Source: Pseudozyma flocculosa PF-1
Taxonomy: Eukaryota; Basidiomycota; Ustilaginomycetes; Ustilaginales; Ustilaginaceae
Assembly: GCF_000417875.1 (NCBI RefSeq)
Contig: NW_006920873.1
Span: forward strand, 238,993-302,992
Length of the DNA: 64,000 bases
Direction: 5' to 3'
In this document: piece by piece, positions 1 to 11,018 of the stretch
Numbering within the stretch: the first letter of the stretch is position 1
Layout of the letters: each line of letters begins with the position of its first letter
Notes under the pieces: model-generated
The model's database searches: none
What the model saw: the letters and a program-made list of their open reading frames with translations, nothing else
What the model was told of the DNA's origin: nothing
Program-made: the position numbers and the translations under genes

Positions 1-63
1 GGGCCCGCCCTCCACCTCCAACTCACCTCGGCCTCCGCCCCTTTCCCGTCTCCCTCGACCCTA

Positions 64-88
64 CCCCCCCCCCCCCCCCCCCCCCCCC
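64..88 (+). repeat. 25-nt poly-C homopolymer
   Basis: Uninterrupted run of 25 C inside the intron that precedes the first visible D-amino-acid oxidase exon. It lies in the pyrimidine-rich part 20-45 nt ahead of the acceptor, so it may act as a polypyrimidine tract. The length is likely unreliable in the assembly. Confidence 0.9.
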
Positions 89-111
89 TCCCCTCGCCTC
101 CCCCCTGCCAG

Positions 112-1287
112 TTACGTCGCTGACGGCGGCGTACGAGCTGCGGGCGGCCGGCTACGCGGTGCACATCTTTGCGCGCGATCTGCCGTCGGACTCGACGTCG
201 CAGGCGTTTGCCTCGCCCTGGGCCGGCGCCAACTGGTGCACCTTTGCAAAGACGCCCCAGGAGCAGCGTCGCGACCACGCAACGTTCCGCCGCTGGACGC
301 AGCTCAACAAGACGCTCCCCGACGAGACCATGGCCATGATGGACTTTACCCACTTTTTCGACCAGCGCGAGGAGCTGTGGTTCCGCGACGTCGTCTTTGA
401 CGTGAGTCGGTGCGGGCTGCCTGCGGCGTGTTTGCGTCCCGCTTTGCTGACCACGCCACATTGCCTCTCGCCCGCAGTTCAAGGAGATTCCCGCCATCCC
501 CGGCTCGCAGTACGGCACGAGCTACCGCAGCTTCACCATCTCGGTGCCCAACTACACGGCCTGGCTCGTCTCGGAGCTGACGTCGGCCTCGCCGCGCCAC
601 ATCAAGCCCAGCGGGTCTCGGCCCCTCCGTCCGCCCGTGACGATCCAGCGCACCTCGACCGTGGCCTCGCTGGCCGACGCCGCGTCGCTGCACCCGGCGT
701 CGTCACTAATTATCAACGCGACGGGTCTGGGCGCCGCGGCGCTCGACGACGTCCGCGACGCCGCCGTCCACCCGATCCGCGGCCAGACGCTGCTCGTCTC
801 TGTGCCCGCCTTTACCGGCAAGGACTCGATCGCGCGCTGCGTCATGAAGCCCGGCCAGCCCACGCTCTACGTCATCCCGCGCGCCCAGTCGGGCCTTGTC
901 ATCCTCGGCGGCTCGTTCGAGGTCGGCTCCGACCAAAAGTCGCCCAACGACGCCATGACCGACCGCATCCTCGAGGGCTGCGTCGACATCTGCCCGCAGC
1001 TGCTGTGGCAGGACCCGCAGGGCCGGCGCAGGCACGCCGACTGGAAGGAGCTCAAGCAGAAGGGCCTCGTCGGCATCAACGTTGGCCTGCGTCCGGGCAG
1101 GGAGGGTGGCGCCCGCGTCGAGCGGGGCGACAAGGTGCGCGGCCGCAGTGGCAGCGCCGTCGACGTCATCCACGCCTACGGCATCGCCGCCAGCGGATAC
1201 CAGTCGAGCTTTGGTATTGCAGAAGAGGTGGCCCAGCTCGTCGAGCAGTGGGCGCACGAGGGGCAGGCGCGACAGGCGCGGCTGTAG
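112..1287 (+). CDS. D-amino-acid oxidase, 3' part (5' exon outside window)
   Basis: FAD-dependent oxidative deamination of D-amino acids to 2-oxo acids, ammonia and H2O2, normally in peroxisomes. Visible exons are 112..401 and 478..1287. The intron 402..477 has a gtgagt donor and a cccgcag acceptor. The first visible exon follows an intron acceptor at 110-111 and begins within the Rossmann helix (LTAAYEL), so the FAD-binding GxGxxG lies to the left of the window. Family motifs seen are SPWAGANW near the start, INATGLGA, YVIPR (the Arg matches the substrate-carboxylate Arg of yeast enzymes), VGLRPGREGG and the C-terminal HAYGIAASGYQSSFG. The last three residues are Ala-Arg-Leu, which matches the PTS1 peroxisomal signal. 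The stretch between residues WLVSEL and INATGLGA aligns loosely with the family, so a small extra intron there cannot be excluded. Confidence 0.9.
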
Positions 1288-2969
1288 GTGGCAGGCCGGC
1301 GACGCAATAGAAACGGGCGGTGCAGCGAGCGAGACTGCCGCTGCGGCGGGCCGCGAACCGCGTGTGCGACGCGGTGGGAGTATTGGCTACTGCCGTTGAT
1401 CAAGGGCCGCTTGCGCAGCGCGGCACCATCAAGGCCGCCCGTGGACGGAGCTGTCGCTCACTTTGCTCTGAATCGCCGCGCCGCCGTACTAGCGAATCGT
1501 GTATCCCGGCTAAGAGGGGAAGAGCGTTTGTCCCGGCCTGAGCCGAGTGGCCAGGCTACGTGGCAGGGCGGGCCGTCGCGTTCCATCGCGGGCGTGGCTG
1601 CGAGGTCGGTTGCGGAACGGACCGAGGACTTGGCATAGCTGAGTCGGGCATTTCGACGCGATGCCGTGCCATCATGCCCGGCCAGCTGGGAAGACGCCGC
1701 AGCGGTCCACGCCGCCCGCGGCATGCTGTCGATACGGCACCCTTAGCCCCGATTTCAAGCCGACAACAGACCGTACGAGATCTAAGTTCAGCCTCGTCTC
1801 CTTTGTTTCGTTCGCGAGCTAGGAGGATCTCGGACCACGCTCCTAGTCTGCAGGCTGGGCGCACTACTTGGCGCGTGACGGGTCGCCATTTAGCCGGCGG
1901 CCGTTCCGTAGGCGGCGCAACCCCCCGGCCCTTCCGCACGGCGAAAGAGGATCCGCCTGGTGGCCATGTCGGATAGAGTCGATACTGCATCCGCTCAACG
2001 TTTGACTTTCAGGACATCATCCATTCGGCTCGTCCGGAAGGCCAGGCAGAGCACGACTCCAGGACTGGACCACTGACAGGCCACCAGCCTCGAACCTTGC
2101 CGCCTTGTCTGCACCCACAGGTCGTGCTCAGTGACCTTCCTCTCACGACCAATTGTCCTCTCCGCCGCCAGCGCTAATGCGCATCGCTATCGCGCCTTGG
2201 CGCACAGTGGACGAGCGGGCAGAATCTGCGATTCATGGCGGATGGCGCTAAACTTGACCTGCTGGCGCGATCGGTCAAGGGCGGGCACACATTCACGAGT
2301 GGCGCGTATCACGGCCCAAGCCGCATCGACAGCCTGCCGCCTCAACATCCCGCCGCCCTCGTCAAAACGGACAGCCCGTCGGTGAAGAGGATGCCGCACC
2401 GATTCTTTCGGGAACAGAGAGGAGATAGCGCTTCTTCAAAGTCCGCCTCCCCTCGAGACGACCACCACCTCGTCTATTCAGGACGCCATCGCCAGCGCTT
2501 TGCACCGAGACAACCTAGGTGCCAACTCGGCCCATCCCGCGATCCCCACTGGCGGTAGCGGTGCGGCCAGCCATGATGCTGCCCGGCGATTGGCCCAGCA
2601 TGGATGCACACAATACCTCTTGCGCGGGGCGCTCCCTTCCTGCGGGCGGCTCAGCCGACGTTGGGAGGATGCCGCACTGCGCTCGGGCGCTCGTCCTTTC
2701 GCGGTCCTTCACTTGCCATCTCGAGGGCTCGGACTCCAGCAGGTCACAGGATGGCTCGCTGCTAGCAGAACTTGTCGAGCAAGGCGGTTCCCAGACGTGT
2801 GCAAGGAGATATAAGGCAGCATCGCAGCGAGGACCTCCAACAGCATCTCGTCAATATCGACAGCCATCTCCGCGTCTCGAACCCCCCGATCGCAACAGCG
2901 CCCTCCAAGCCTCCATCTCGATCCGCCCCAGACTTTTCACTCACCCGCCACAAACCTGGCCTCCCACCC
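1288..2969. other. Intergenic, D-amino-acid oxidase to cutinase
   Basis: About 1.7 kb between two genes on the + strand. Open frames here are short and Arg/Ser/Pro-rich on every strand, with no recognisable domain. It should hold the terminator of the oxidase and the cutinase promoter. The only clear element is the TATA-like site at 2810. Confidence 0.6.
2810..2816 (+). promoter_or_regulatory. TATA box of the cutinase gene
   Basis: TATAAGG lies 154 nt ahead of the cutinase ATG (2970) in otherwise GC-rich DNA. Most other genes in the window lack such a box. A TATA element fits a strongly regulated, inducible secreted enzyme, but that role is inferred. Confidence 0.45.
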
Positions 2970-4466
2970 ATGAAGCTCTCCATTGTCTTTGTCGCCGCGC
3001 TCATCGGCGCCACCACCGCGAATCCCCTCGGTGGTATGGGCTCCGGACTCCTCGGTGGCGGCTCGAGCGGTGGCTCCGCTGGCGGATCTCCCGGCGGCCT
3101 CCTCAGTCGCTTACAGGGTGGATCCGCGGGCGGATCTTTCAGCGCTTCCAGCCCTGACGGTGTATCTGCGGGTGGGTCTTCCAGCGCTCCCAGCCCGGGC
3201 GGTGTATCCGCGGGTGGATCTTCCAGCCCTCCCAGCCCGGGCGGATCTGCCGGCAGCGCTGCCCCGAGCCTCCTCGGCGGCGGATCTGCCGGCGGCCTGT
3301 CGAGCCTCCTTGGAGGTGGGTCGAGCGGTGCATCCACGGACGGATCTGCCGGCGGATCTACCGGTGGCTCAGCTGGTGCACCCTCCGCTGCAAGCCCAAC
3401 TTCCCCGGGCGGCGGCGCCGGAGGGAAATGCGACAGCTACAGTGAGTGAACCCGTCAGTGCGGGCAACAGCGGCGACGACGCCACACAGCCCTGACTTGT
3501 CCGCTCCCCGTCGCCCGTCGCTCGACGCACGTCTGCCAGCCATCATCAACACCAGAGGAACTACAGAGCTCCAAGGACCCTCGGTCGGCTTCCTGGGCAT
3601 GAACCAGCAGCTGCTCATGGCTGCCCCGGGCGGCAAGCAGGTGAGTGCCTGCGCAGTCGACGGCGCCGCGTCACAACCTCTTGACGATCGCCGCCCCCGT
3701 CGCCTCTGCTCGACAGTACAACACCCTGTATCCTGCCGACTGGAGCCAGATCTCGACGGTGGGAACATTGGATGTGAGTGGCAGGCGCATCCGCCCGCCC
3801 TCCGGCCGAGTGACGCCTTGGCTGACCGTTGGCTGCCCATGCCCACGCCGAAAGATCGTCAACAAGGTCAACAGCGTGCTGCGTACAAGCCCGAAGGAGT
3901 GCTTCATCCTCCAGGGCTACTCGCAGGGCGCCGCCGCCACCACCAACGCCATGCCCAAGCTCACCGGAGCCGCCTTTGACGCTGTCCGGGGCGTCGTGCT
4001 CGTGAGTCGGCCCGACGTTGCCGTGGTGGCCCCGCCGTGCGATGGCGTGGACTAACGACCTCGGACCCCCGCCCGGTTTCGACATCACCAGGTGGGAAAC
4101 CCCGAGCGGCAGCCTGGAAAGGACTGCAACGTCGACGACCGCGGCGGCAGCTCCACCAAGATGGTCGGCGGCATGATGGCCATGCTGGGCGGCATCCCGG
4201 CTAACTGGGTCCCCAAGGTGCTCGACATCTGCATCTTTGTGAGTCTGACGGCAGCGACGTCGCAGTGTTGTCGCTTGACCTGGCCGCGCTGACGACGGCA
4301 ACCTTCCTCCCCTCTACTCGATGGCGTCGGCATGGCGACGCAGGGCGACGGCGTGTGCGACACCACCCACGGCTTCGGCATCAACCCGCCGCACCTCCTC
4401 TATGGCGGATCGAGCTCCGTGCAGGGCATGGGTGCCAGCTACATGAAGAAGGCCCTCGGGTACTGA
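2970..4466 (+). CDS. Secreted cutinase-family esterase (CE5) with Gly/Ser-rich N-terminal linker
   Basis: Serine esterase expected to cleave plant cutin or related polyesters outside the cell. Exons are 2970..3441, 3540..3640, 3717..3773, 3855..4001, 4092..4238 and 4344..4466, and all five junctions keep phase, giving 348 residues. Residues 1-18 form a signal peptide (MKLSIVFVAALIGATTAN). Residues about 20-150 are an unusual low-complexity linker made of repeated GGS/SAGGS/PSPGG units. The catalytic domain starts at CDSYTIINTRGT. The nucleophile is Ser233 in GYSQG, and Asp310 (GDGVC) and His325 (PPHLLYG) complete the triad; the cysteines bracketing the Asp loop are present. Fungal cutinases are usually near 220 residues, so the linker makes up the extra length. 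Acetylxylan esterase activity is an alternative within CE5. Confidence 0.92.
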
Positions 4467-5129
4467 GAGAACCGCCCTGCGCTACCTCCTCAGCTCTTTT
4501 CCCCCGCCCGTCATCACGGTCGCTCGATGCGCCGTTGATGGCGGCTGCCACGCTCGCTCTGTGTCTCCCTGGCTCCTTAGAGCCCCTCGCCGTCCTTTCT
4601 TTCCCTACCGGTTCGGAAAGTTCTACACAGTCTCGCAATGCTGAATGTCAGGTACTGGCCTGGTGCCGTCCCGACGTCAATCGAGATGCTGACCGTCCTT
4701 GTCCAGCTGACAAAGAGCTTGTCTGATTCAGACCGCTCGTCTTCGTGGAAGAAATGTGGCGGAGCCGAGCTAGCGAGCAAGACTGGGCTCAAACGCTGGC
4801 CAGACCAGAAGATTGTGGCACCCCCGGTGATGGCCGGTCCTCATTGATGCAGAGCAACATCACCGCATGGGCTGAGTTCCATCACCCACTCGCGGCCAAG
4901 GAGCGCTCGGTTGGTGGTCCCGGTCGAATTCGTGAACGGCGGACGGGTCAGGTGGTATGTCAATGTTACAAACAGCGAGGGCGTCGTTCCTCGTCTCTGA
5001 CGGGCATGTCGAGCAAGTGGGCATTGCCAAAGGGGCAGCAGCGGCGGCCGCCGGTGGTGTATGAATAACAGGCGTGGGGGCGAGATGGAGCAGGTTGCGC
5101 GAATGGGATCCACCATGGTGACCTCGCCA
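4467..5129. other. Intergenic, convergent 3' ends
   Basis: 663 bp between the 3' ends of the cutinase (+) and the epimerase (-). No gene-like frame or RNA gene is seen. It should contain both transcript terminators. Confidence 0.6.
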
Positions 5130-6463
5130 TCACTGCTCGCCGTATCCGTTCGGGTTGTTGCTCTGCCACCTCCAGAGGTCCTGGGCCTGCGGTCAGAGTG
5201 GGATGCAAGCGTTCAGAGACGGAGGAAGGTGCGTTGGTCAGCCATCGCCGAGGAGCCGCCTGTTAGACACGCAGGGAACGCCTCTGCGGCCACTTACCAT
5301 GTCGTCGAGCGTCCGGGTGGCCTTGAAGCCGAGCTCCTGCTCGGCAAGCGTCGGGTCGGCGGTGAGGTCGGGGACGTCGCCGGTCCTCCTGCCGACGATG
5401 GTCGTGGGGAACTCGTAGCCGGACACCTTGCGCATGGCGTCGACCATGTTGAGGACGCTCATGCCGACGCCCTTGCCGAGGTTGTAGGCGCGGTACTTGC
5501 CCTTGGTGTCGGTCTTGCCCTCGGCAAAGATCTCGTCGCGGTCGAGGGCCTCGAGGGCGTTGACGTGGCCGCCGGCGAGGTCCTCGATGTGGATGTAGTC
5601 GCGGACGCAGGTGCCGTCCGGGGTCGGGTAGTCATTGCCGAAAACCTTGAGGCCGCCCTCGCGGTACTTGCCGACGGCCATCTGCGAGAGGAGGGGCAGC
5701 AGGTTGCCCGGCTTGCCTCGCGGGTCCTCGCCGATCAGGCCCGACTTGTGCGCGCCGGCGGGGTTGAAGTAGCGCAGGCCGATGGCGCGCCACTCGGGGT
5801 AGGCGTCGCACGTGTCGCGGATGATGACCTCGCTCATCCACTTGGTGCGGCCGTAGACCGACTCGGGCGCAAAGGGAGACGTCTCGGGGATGGGCACCTT
5901 GGGCGGCGTGCCGTAGACGGTGGCCGACGAGCTGTACACGAGGCGGGTGCACTTGTTCTCGTGCATGACCGAGAGCAGGTTGACCAGGCCGCCGACGTTG
6001 ACGGCGTAGTAGCTGCGGCGGTGGCGGGCGGCGGCAGCGGCGACGTAAGGGGGAAGGTCAGCCTCGGGTCTCTTCTTAGGAGCAGCGGATCGTGCTCCGG
6101 CACTCACTCGATCGGGATCTCGGAGCTCTCTCCAACGGCCTTGAGCGCGGCGGTGAGGATGACGCCCCAGATCTTGTCGTCGCCCGAGTAGGCGTCAAAG
6201 ACCTTCTTGATGTCGTCCTTGGACCGGAGGTCGCCCTTGAAGACGTCGACCTTGCAGTCGTCCTTTTCCTGCTGGGACGCGCCCTCACCGAGCTCGTCGA
6301 TGGCGATCTTCTCGAGGCGCTTGACGGCGGTGGGGAAGGCATTGTGGAAGTTGTCGAGCACGGTCACGCGGAACTTGCGGGTGAGGAGCGTGACCAGGGC
6401 GACGTGCGAGCCGATGTAGCCGGCACCGCCGGGGATGAGGATCCTGGGCTTCTGGGAGGTCAT
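5130..6463 (-). CDS. GAL10: UDP-glucose 4-epimerase (Gal10-type, epimerase domain only)
   Basis: Interconverts UDP-galactose and UDP-glucose in the cytosolic Leloir pathway. Exons on the minus strand are 6463..6108, 6012..5298 and 5186..5130, giving 375 residues. The protein starts [19 protein letters not shown], which carries the NAD-binding GxxGxxG at residues 11-17. The SDR catalytic set is present: Ser in YSSSATVYG (residues 145-153) and Tyr172/Lys176 in [17 protein letters not shown] and the C-terminal [14 protein letters not shown] are family hallmarks. Unlike budding-yeast Gal10 there is no fused mutarotase (aldose 1-epimerase) domain, so the length matches the stand-alone enzymes. The ATG at 6463 is the first Met before the Rossmann motif. 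No neighbouring GAL gene is present. Confidence 0.95.
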
Positions 6464-7340
6464 CTTTGCGTGCAGAGCGGGGCGGTAGGTGGGGCAGGTG
6501 TGGATGGTGATGGTGAGGAGGGTGGCAGTGAGGAGAACGAGTGCGAGATGAGCGAGGCGAGACGAGAGGATCAGGACGCAAGAAGAAGCTTGGATCGATC
6601 CGACGTGAGCAGCAAGCAGATCAGAGCGCTCTTCTCCTTCGGCAGCTCCGAAGGACGAGGCTGGGGGCGCCGCCGTGGACGGGTTTCGGCGTGCACCGAC
6701 AACCGTGCGTGGGCGGGTGCGTGGGTGCGTGCGAGGGAGCGCGCCAGGCCAGCCAGAAAATGACGCATGGGCCGTCGCCTGCTCGGCGCCGGCAGAAAAC
6801 GACGCCTGCCTGCTGGAAGCAAGGAATTCTTCGCACAATAACGGGGGGCCTCAGAGGGCCAGGCAAGATTGCCGGAATCGAGCCGGTCGACGACACCCGC
6901 AAGCCCGGCGACGGCGCCGAAACAGGTGGTGCACGTCGTGCTGCCGGCTTGGTCTGGTGGCGAGCGACATCGCTGACGATGGTGTCGAGCAGGGACGAGC
7001 GACGGCGACGGCGGCGCTTGACACCAGGGAGGATCCGCAGGCAGGCCACGCAAGCATCGGCTCAGAGCCGCGAGCGAGCGGAAGGGGCCGATGGCCGCAA
7101 GAAAGCCGAAATCGATCAAGCGACGGCGTGGAGATAGATGGCCTGCCTCGACCTCGATAGGGCGCTCCCACCGGCATGTTTGTCGCAACAACATACAGCT
7201 CAGCTTACCGATAACGCCGTCCGCCTCGCACACGACGACCAAGTACGGCGATCAAGGCATTCTTAATTCTTGCGGCCTTTGTTCTGGAAACTCTTCGCTG
7301 CCACCACCGCCACGCCGGCGCATTAGGAGGAGCGCGCACG
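6464..7340. other. Divergent promoter region, epimerase / PrpF
   Basis: 877 bp shared upstream region of two divergent genes. Frames here are Arg/Pro-rich and look non-coding. A GGCCAGGC-type element sits near 6855. Confidence 0.55.
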
Positions 7341-8876
7341 ATGATGGCTAGGCTGCCTCTGGTATCCCTGCGCCTCGCGCCGTTCCGGCCATCGGCTCGG
7401 CCCATCGCCCGTTCGATGCGGCGCCCGCTCTCGATGAACGCTCCGCAGCCCTCTCCTGCGCAGCAAGGCTGGGGCCTGGCACCGATACCGTGCTCCTTCT
7501 ACCGCGGCGGGACTTCGAAAGGCCTGCTATGGCCGGCGTCGACCTTGGCTCGGTTCCCTTCCGATGTGCGGGACAAGATCATCTGCAGCGCAATGGGATC
7601 CCCGGACCCGGACAAGCGCCAGATTGACGGCCTGGGAGGCGGCATCAGCTCGCTCTCCAAGACGGCCGTCGTGGGGCCACCATCGTCGTCGCTCAGCCGC
7701 GAGGTGCAGCGGCGAGGCGACAATCACCGCTGGGTCGGCGACGTCGGCGAGTGGATCGACGACGAGGTCAGGGCGGCAGCAGACGACGCCGGCGGCTGGG
7801 ACGTCGTCTACCGCTTCGGACAGGTCCCCGTCGAGAAGGGCAATCAGATCGACTGGTCGAGCACCTGCGGCAACCTCGTTTCGGCCGTGGCGCTCTTTGC
7901 ACTTCAGGAAGGCGTCGTCCCGCAGGCAAAGGTCCGGGCCCACTTTGCTAGGACTCAGCCCGCGCGGCCAATCCCAGAGGACGGCGACACGACCATGTTC
8001 CCCGTGCGCATTCTCGCCGCTTCGTCGGGCCACATCGTGATCGCCAGCGTGCCCATGATCGCTGTGAGCAGCCGCGGCCAGGCGGGACGGCAAGTCGCCT
8101 GGCACCCCGAAGTGACGGGCACCACCACCATCTCTGGCGTACCGGGCAAGGCGCCCGGGATCCTCGTCTCGACGCCCCTTGACACGTCGGTCCTCCTGCC
8201 CACCGGCCGGTCCCTCGACAGCCTGACGGTGCAGGGCCACACCTTGCCGCTGACCGTCATCAATGCAGGGCTGCCCACCATCTTCCTCCCGGCCTCGTCG
8301 ATCCCATCCTCGATCCTTGACGCCGACGCGCTGCCGACCCTCTCGCCGTCAGACCTCGACGCCAACCGCCCTCTGATGAACCTGCTGGAGGAGGTCCGGC
8401 AGGCGACGGCCACCCTCTCGCCGGCGCTCGCCAAAGCCATGTCGCCGTCGGCGCCAAAGATCTGCCTCGTCCACCCCTCGCAGCCGCAGGGCTACGCCAC
8501 CACGGGCGGCCAACGGGTCGAGGGAGACGAGATGCACATCCTCATCCGCGCTGTCAGCGTCGGCAACGTCCATCGCACCGTGCCGGCCACGTGCCTCTCT
8601 GCGCTGGCGTGCGGCCGAGCGTTTGCCGATTCGACCATCGAGCAGGCCGTGCGGCAATCGAGCTGCGGCCCGGCGGCGGCCGAGGACGAAGAAGGCATCC
8701 GCAGCATCTCGGTCGGCCAGCCGGCGGGCGTCTCTTCGGCTTCGATCCGATTGGTGAAAGCGGATGGCGGAGGCGAGGTGCCGGAATCGATCGTCTATTA
8801 CCGCACCGCGAGGAGGATAATCAAGGGGAGCATCGACGTACCGGCCGAGCTGATACGGGATCATAAAGAGGAATAG
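7341..8876 (+). CDS. PrpF-family isomerase with mitochondrial-type leader
   Basis: Single-exon gene of 511 residues. The PrpF/AcnD-accessory family isomerises aconitate-type tricarboxylates: bacterial PrpF acts on 2-methylaconitate, and Ustilago maydis Adi1 converts cis- to trans-aconitate for itaconate. Family signatures are the opening CSFYRGGTSKG, AMGSPDPDKRQIDGLGGG, the TCGN block (STCGNLVSAVALFAL) and the VNAG-like INAGLPTIFLPA. The first 35 residues (MMARLPLVSLRLAPF...) contain many Arg and no acidic residue, which predicts mitochondrial import. The ATG at 7341 is chosen because it supplies this leader; a second Met (about residue 27) or third (about 33) would remove it. No itaconate-cluster partner (decarboxylase, transporter) lies nearby, so the substrate is unknown. 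The stop codon is 49 bp from the convergent acyltransferase stop. Confidence 0.88.
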   Translation: MMARLPLVSLRLAPFRPSARPIARSMRRPLSMNAPQPSPAQQGWGLAPIPCSFYRGGTSKGLLWPASTLARFPSDVRDKIICSAMGSPDPDKRQIDGLGGGISSLSKTAVVGPPSSSLSREVQRRGDNHRWVGDVGEWIDDEVRAAADDAGGWDVVYRFGQVPVEKGNQIDWSSTCGNLVSAVALFALQEGVVPQAKVRAHFARTQPARPIPEDGDTTMFPVRILAASSGHIVIASVPMIAVSSRGQAGRQVAWHPEVTGTTTISGVPGKAPGILVSTPLDTSVLLPTGRSLDSLTVQGHTLPLTVINAGLPTIFLPASSIPSSILDADALPTLSPSDLDANRPLMNLLEEVRQATATLSPALAKAMSPSAPKICLVHPSQPQGYATTGGQRVEGDEMHILIRAVSVGNVHRTVPATCLSALACGRAFADSTIEQAVRQSSCGPAAAEDEEGIRSISVGQPAGVSSASIRLVKADGGGEVPESIVYYRTARRIIKGSIDVPAELIRDHKEE

Positions 8877-8925
8877 ATAGATCCAGATCGTCGACAGAGC
8901 GTCGAGCTCGAGCGGTCCACCACCG

Positions 8926-10602
8926 CTACTGCTTGAAGAAGCTCCAGGCCCATGCCAGCGTCTTGGCGGCATACCAGGCGCCCACGATGCCCAGGCCCCA
9001 GCAGCACGCATCGCCGACCTCGCTCAGGCTCCTGAGCTCGGCGGGGACAACGACAAACCTACCGCTGTCGTCCCGTTTGGTCTCTAGGCCGCGCTCCTTG
9101 GCGACCTTGTCAAAGGCGCCCTGGACAAAGTCGCCGTGCCTGTAGAAGCTGCGCATCAGCTCGTCTTTTTGCATCCAGCGGTTGCGCAGCCACTCATCGA
9201 ATGCCTTCTTCTCGGCCTCGCTCGAGTCCTTGCTCGACAAGTCGCCCAGCGCCGGGACGTCGAGGTCCGAAGTCGAGATCGACGAGACCGAGGCCGGGTT
9301 GAACGACGTCGTCCCCTTGGGCGCCGTCAGACGCGTCATGGTGAAGTGCAGGTGGACCGCCGGCGGGGGAACGCCTTGCATAAAGACCGAGCCTGGAGGA
9401 TGAGAACAAGGACGGGCAGAGAGGGACAGTCTCGTTCAGCGCGACAAAGTTCAAGGCCATCGAAGGCGGGGCACGCGTGCGCGACGCCGCACTCACGAAG
9501 CGTGTAGTAGCTCTGACCGTAGCCAGCGGGAGGGATGCCGGGGTAGCCCGTGGTGAAGTCCTGTAGGCAGCGGAAGGTGGGCAGAGGTTTAGTGTCAGAT
9601 CCCGGCCCAAGGAAACACGCCACAGCGAGCCTGGCACCACTCACCACAAGCCAGAGGTCGTCGACCTCCCTGCCCAACGTCCGCAGGCAGAAGAACAGCC
9701 CGGTGCTCCTGGGCAGCAACAGGTTCTCCAGGTCCTCGTACCCCATCTTGTCGGCGTACTTTTTCGAGAGCGGCCGCGTGTTGGGCGAGACGAGGGTGCC
9801 CTCGGGAAAGATGAGGAGGAGGAGCTTCTTGGTCGCCTCGGTTTCGTCGATGCGGTGCGCAGCGACCTCCTCGAGCTGCTGTGCGAGGGGCCCCTGGTCG
9901 GCCGCCCAGTTGCGGGCGAGGAAGATGAAGCGGAAGAACTGCATGCCCCATCCGACAAAGGGAACCCACTTCAGGCTCTTCTTGAGGATGATGAGGATCG
10001 AGTCGGCGAGGTCAGAGTAGTAGGCGAGGCACCAGAGGTAGAGCCAGTCGGTATAGACCTGGCCATCGGCAAGGGGGGAAGAAGCAGGGGCGCAGTTGGG
10101 GGAACGGCACGGGCGTCAGTGGCCGAGCAGCTGGCAGCACCTAGGGACGGTGCGGACGGGCACGCACCTGATGGTTGGACATCCACACGCTCTTCCTGGG
10201 TAGATCGACATGCTGCACCTTGCCGCTCTGCTTGTCGCGCTGCACAAACTGCTCCGGGTCGAGGTACCCGCCCTTGCCGTCGCCAAAGCTGAGGACGAGC
10301 CGGGTGGGCCCAAAGAACTGTGAAATGACCAGCAGCGCACGTCCAAACGCCAGCTTGGTATAGCGGATGATGGCGACGAAATAGGGCTGCGTGTTGGGGT
10401 GGAGCGACAGGGGAAAGGCGAGAATCTGGACCAGGTTGGCAGAGAGGATGCAGAAGTTGAACACCACCGCAAACAGGATCGTCTGCACGAGCGTCGACTG
10501 CGGCGCGCGAGACGAGATGGGGATCGTGTAGGCTTCGGGCGTCTTCAGGGGAGGGTTAGCGGGCGAAGGCCCGCCTCCGTCGGGGCGTTGCGCGGTGGCC
10601 AT
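8926..10602 (-). CDS. Lysophospholipid acyltransferase (LCLAT1/AGPAT, Cst26-like)
   Basis: Membrane acyltransferase of the PlsC superfamily that transfers acyl-CoA to lysophosphatidic acid or lysophosphatidylinositol, probably in the ER. Exons on the minus strand are 10602..10168, 10058..9645, 9560..9497 and 9392..8926, giving 459 residues. Motif I HxxxxD is His144...Asp149 in NHQVYTDW, split by the first intron directly after Gln145. The downstream LKWVPFVGWGMQFFRFIFLARNW block is typical of the LCLAT1/Cst26 branch. Motif III FPEGT is at 229-233. A hydrophobic segment near residues 40-65 and a C-terminal one (WGLGIVGAWYAAKTLAWAW) suggest two membrane anchors. Budding-yeast Cst26/Psi1 sets stearate at sn-1 of phosphatidylinositol; whether this protein does the same is inferred. 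Confidence 0.9.
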
Positions 10603-11018
10603 GGTGAGAGCAGAGGGGCGAGGCCGGGCGACGTTCTATCCGTTCCGTTCCGAGGCGATAAGTTACGAGTGCCGGAGTGCAGGGTGTCTGGAATTGCCTT
10701 CTATGCTTGATTCGTCAGAGCGTCGATTGCGGTGGATGTTGATCCTCGTCGAATCGACGTAGGGCCGGGAAGAGCGACAGAGGGGATGGTAGAGCGCTCG
10801 ATGGATCGTGGGTTGTACCTCTTGCCTCTGCCCCTTGAGCGACGGACGGGACACACAAGCCGAATGGGCTGCCCTCGGCCTAGCCTCGACCCCTCCACCC
10901 CGTTTCCGCCGGGACCCTTGGAGCCAGGAACATGCACACGCACCCACGCACGAAAGCGTCAACCTGCGTGCCAGACAGCGCGGCATCGAGTCGGTTGCTG
11001 CAAACCCCAAAAAGGTAA
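10603..11018. other. Intergenic, acyltransferase upstream region
   Basis: 416 bp between the acyltransferase ATG and the tRNA gene. It serves as promoter for the acyltransferase, and the minus-strand tRNA points into it. No open frame of note. Confidence 0.55.
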
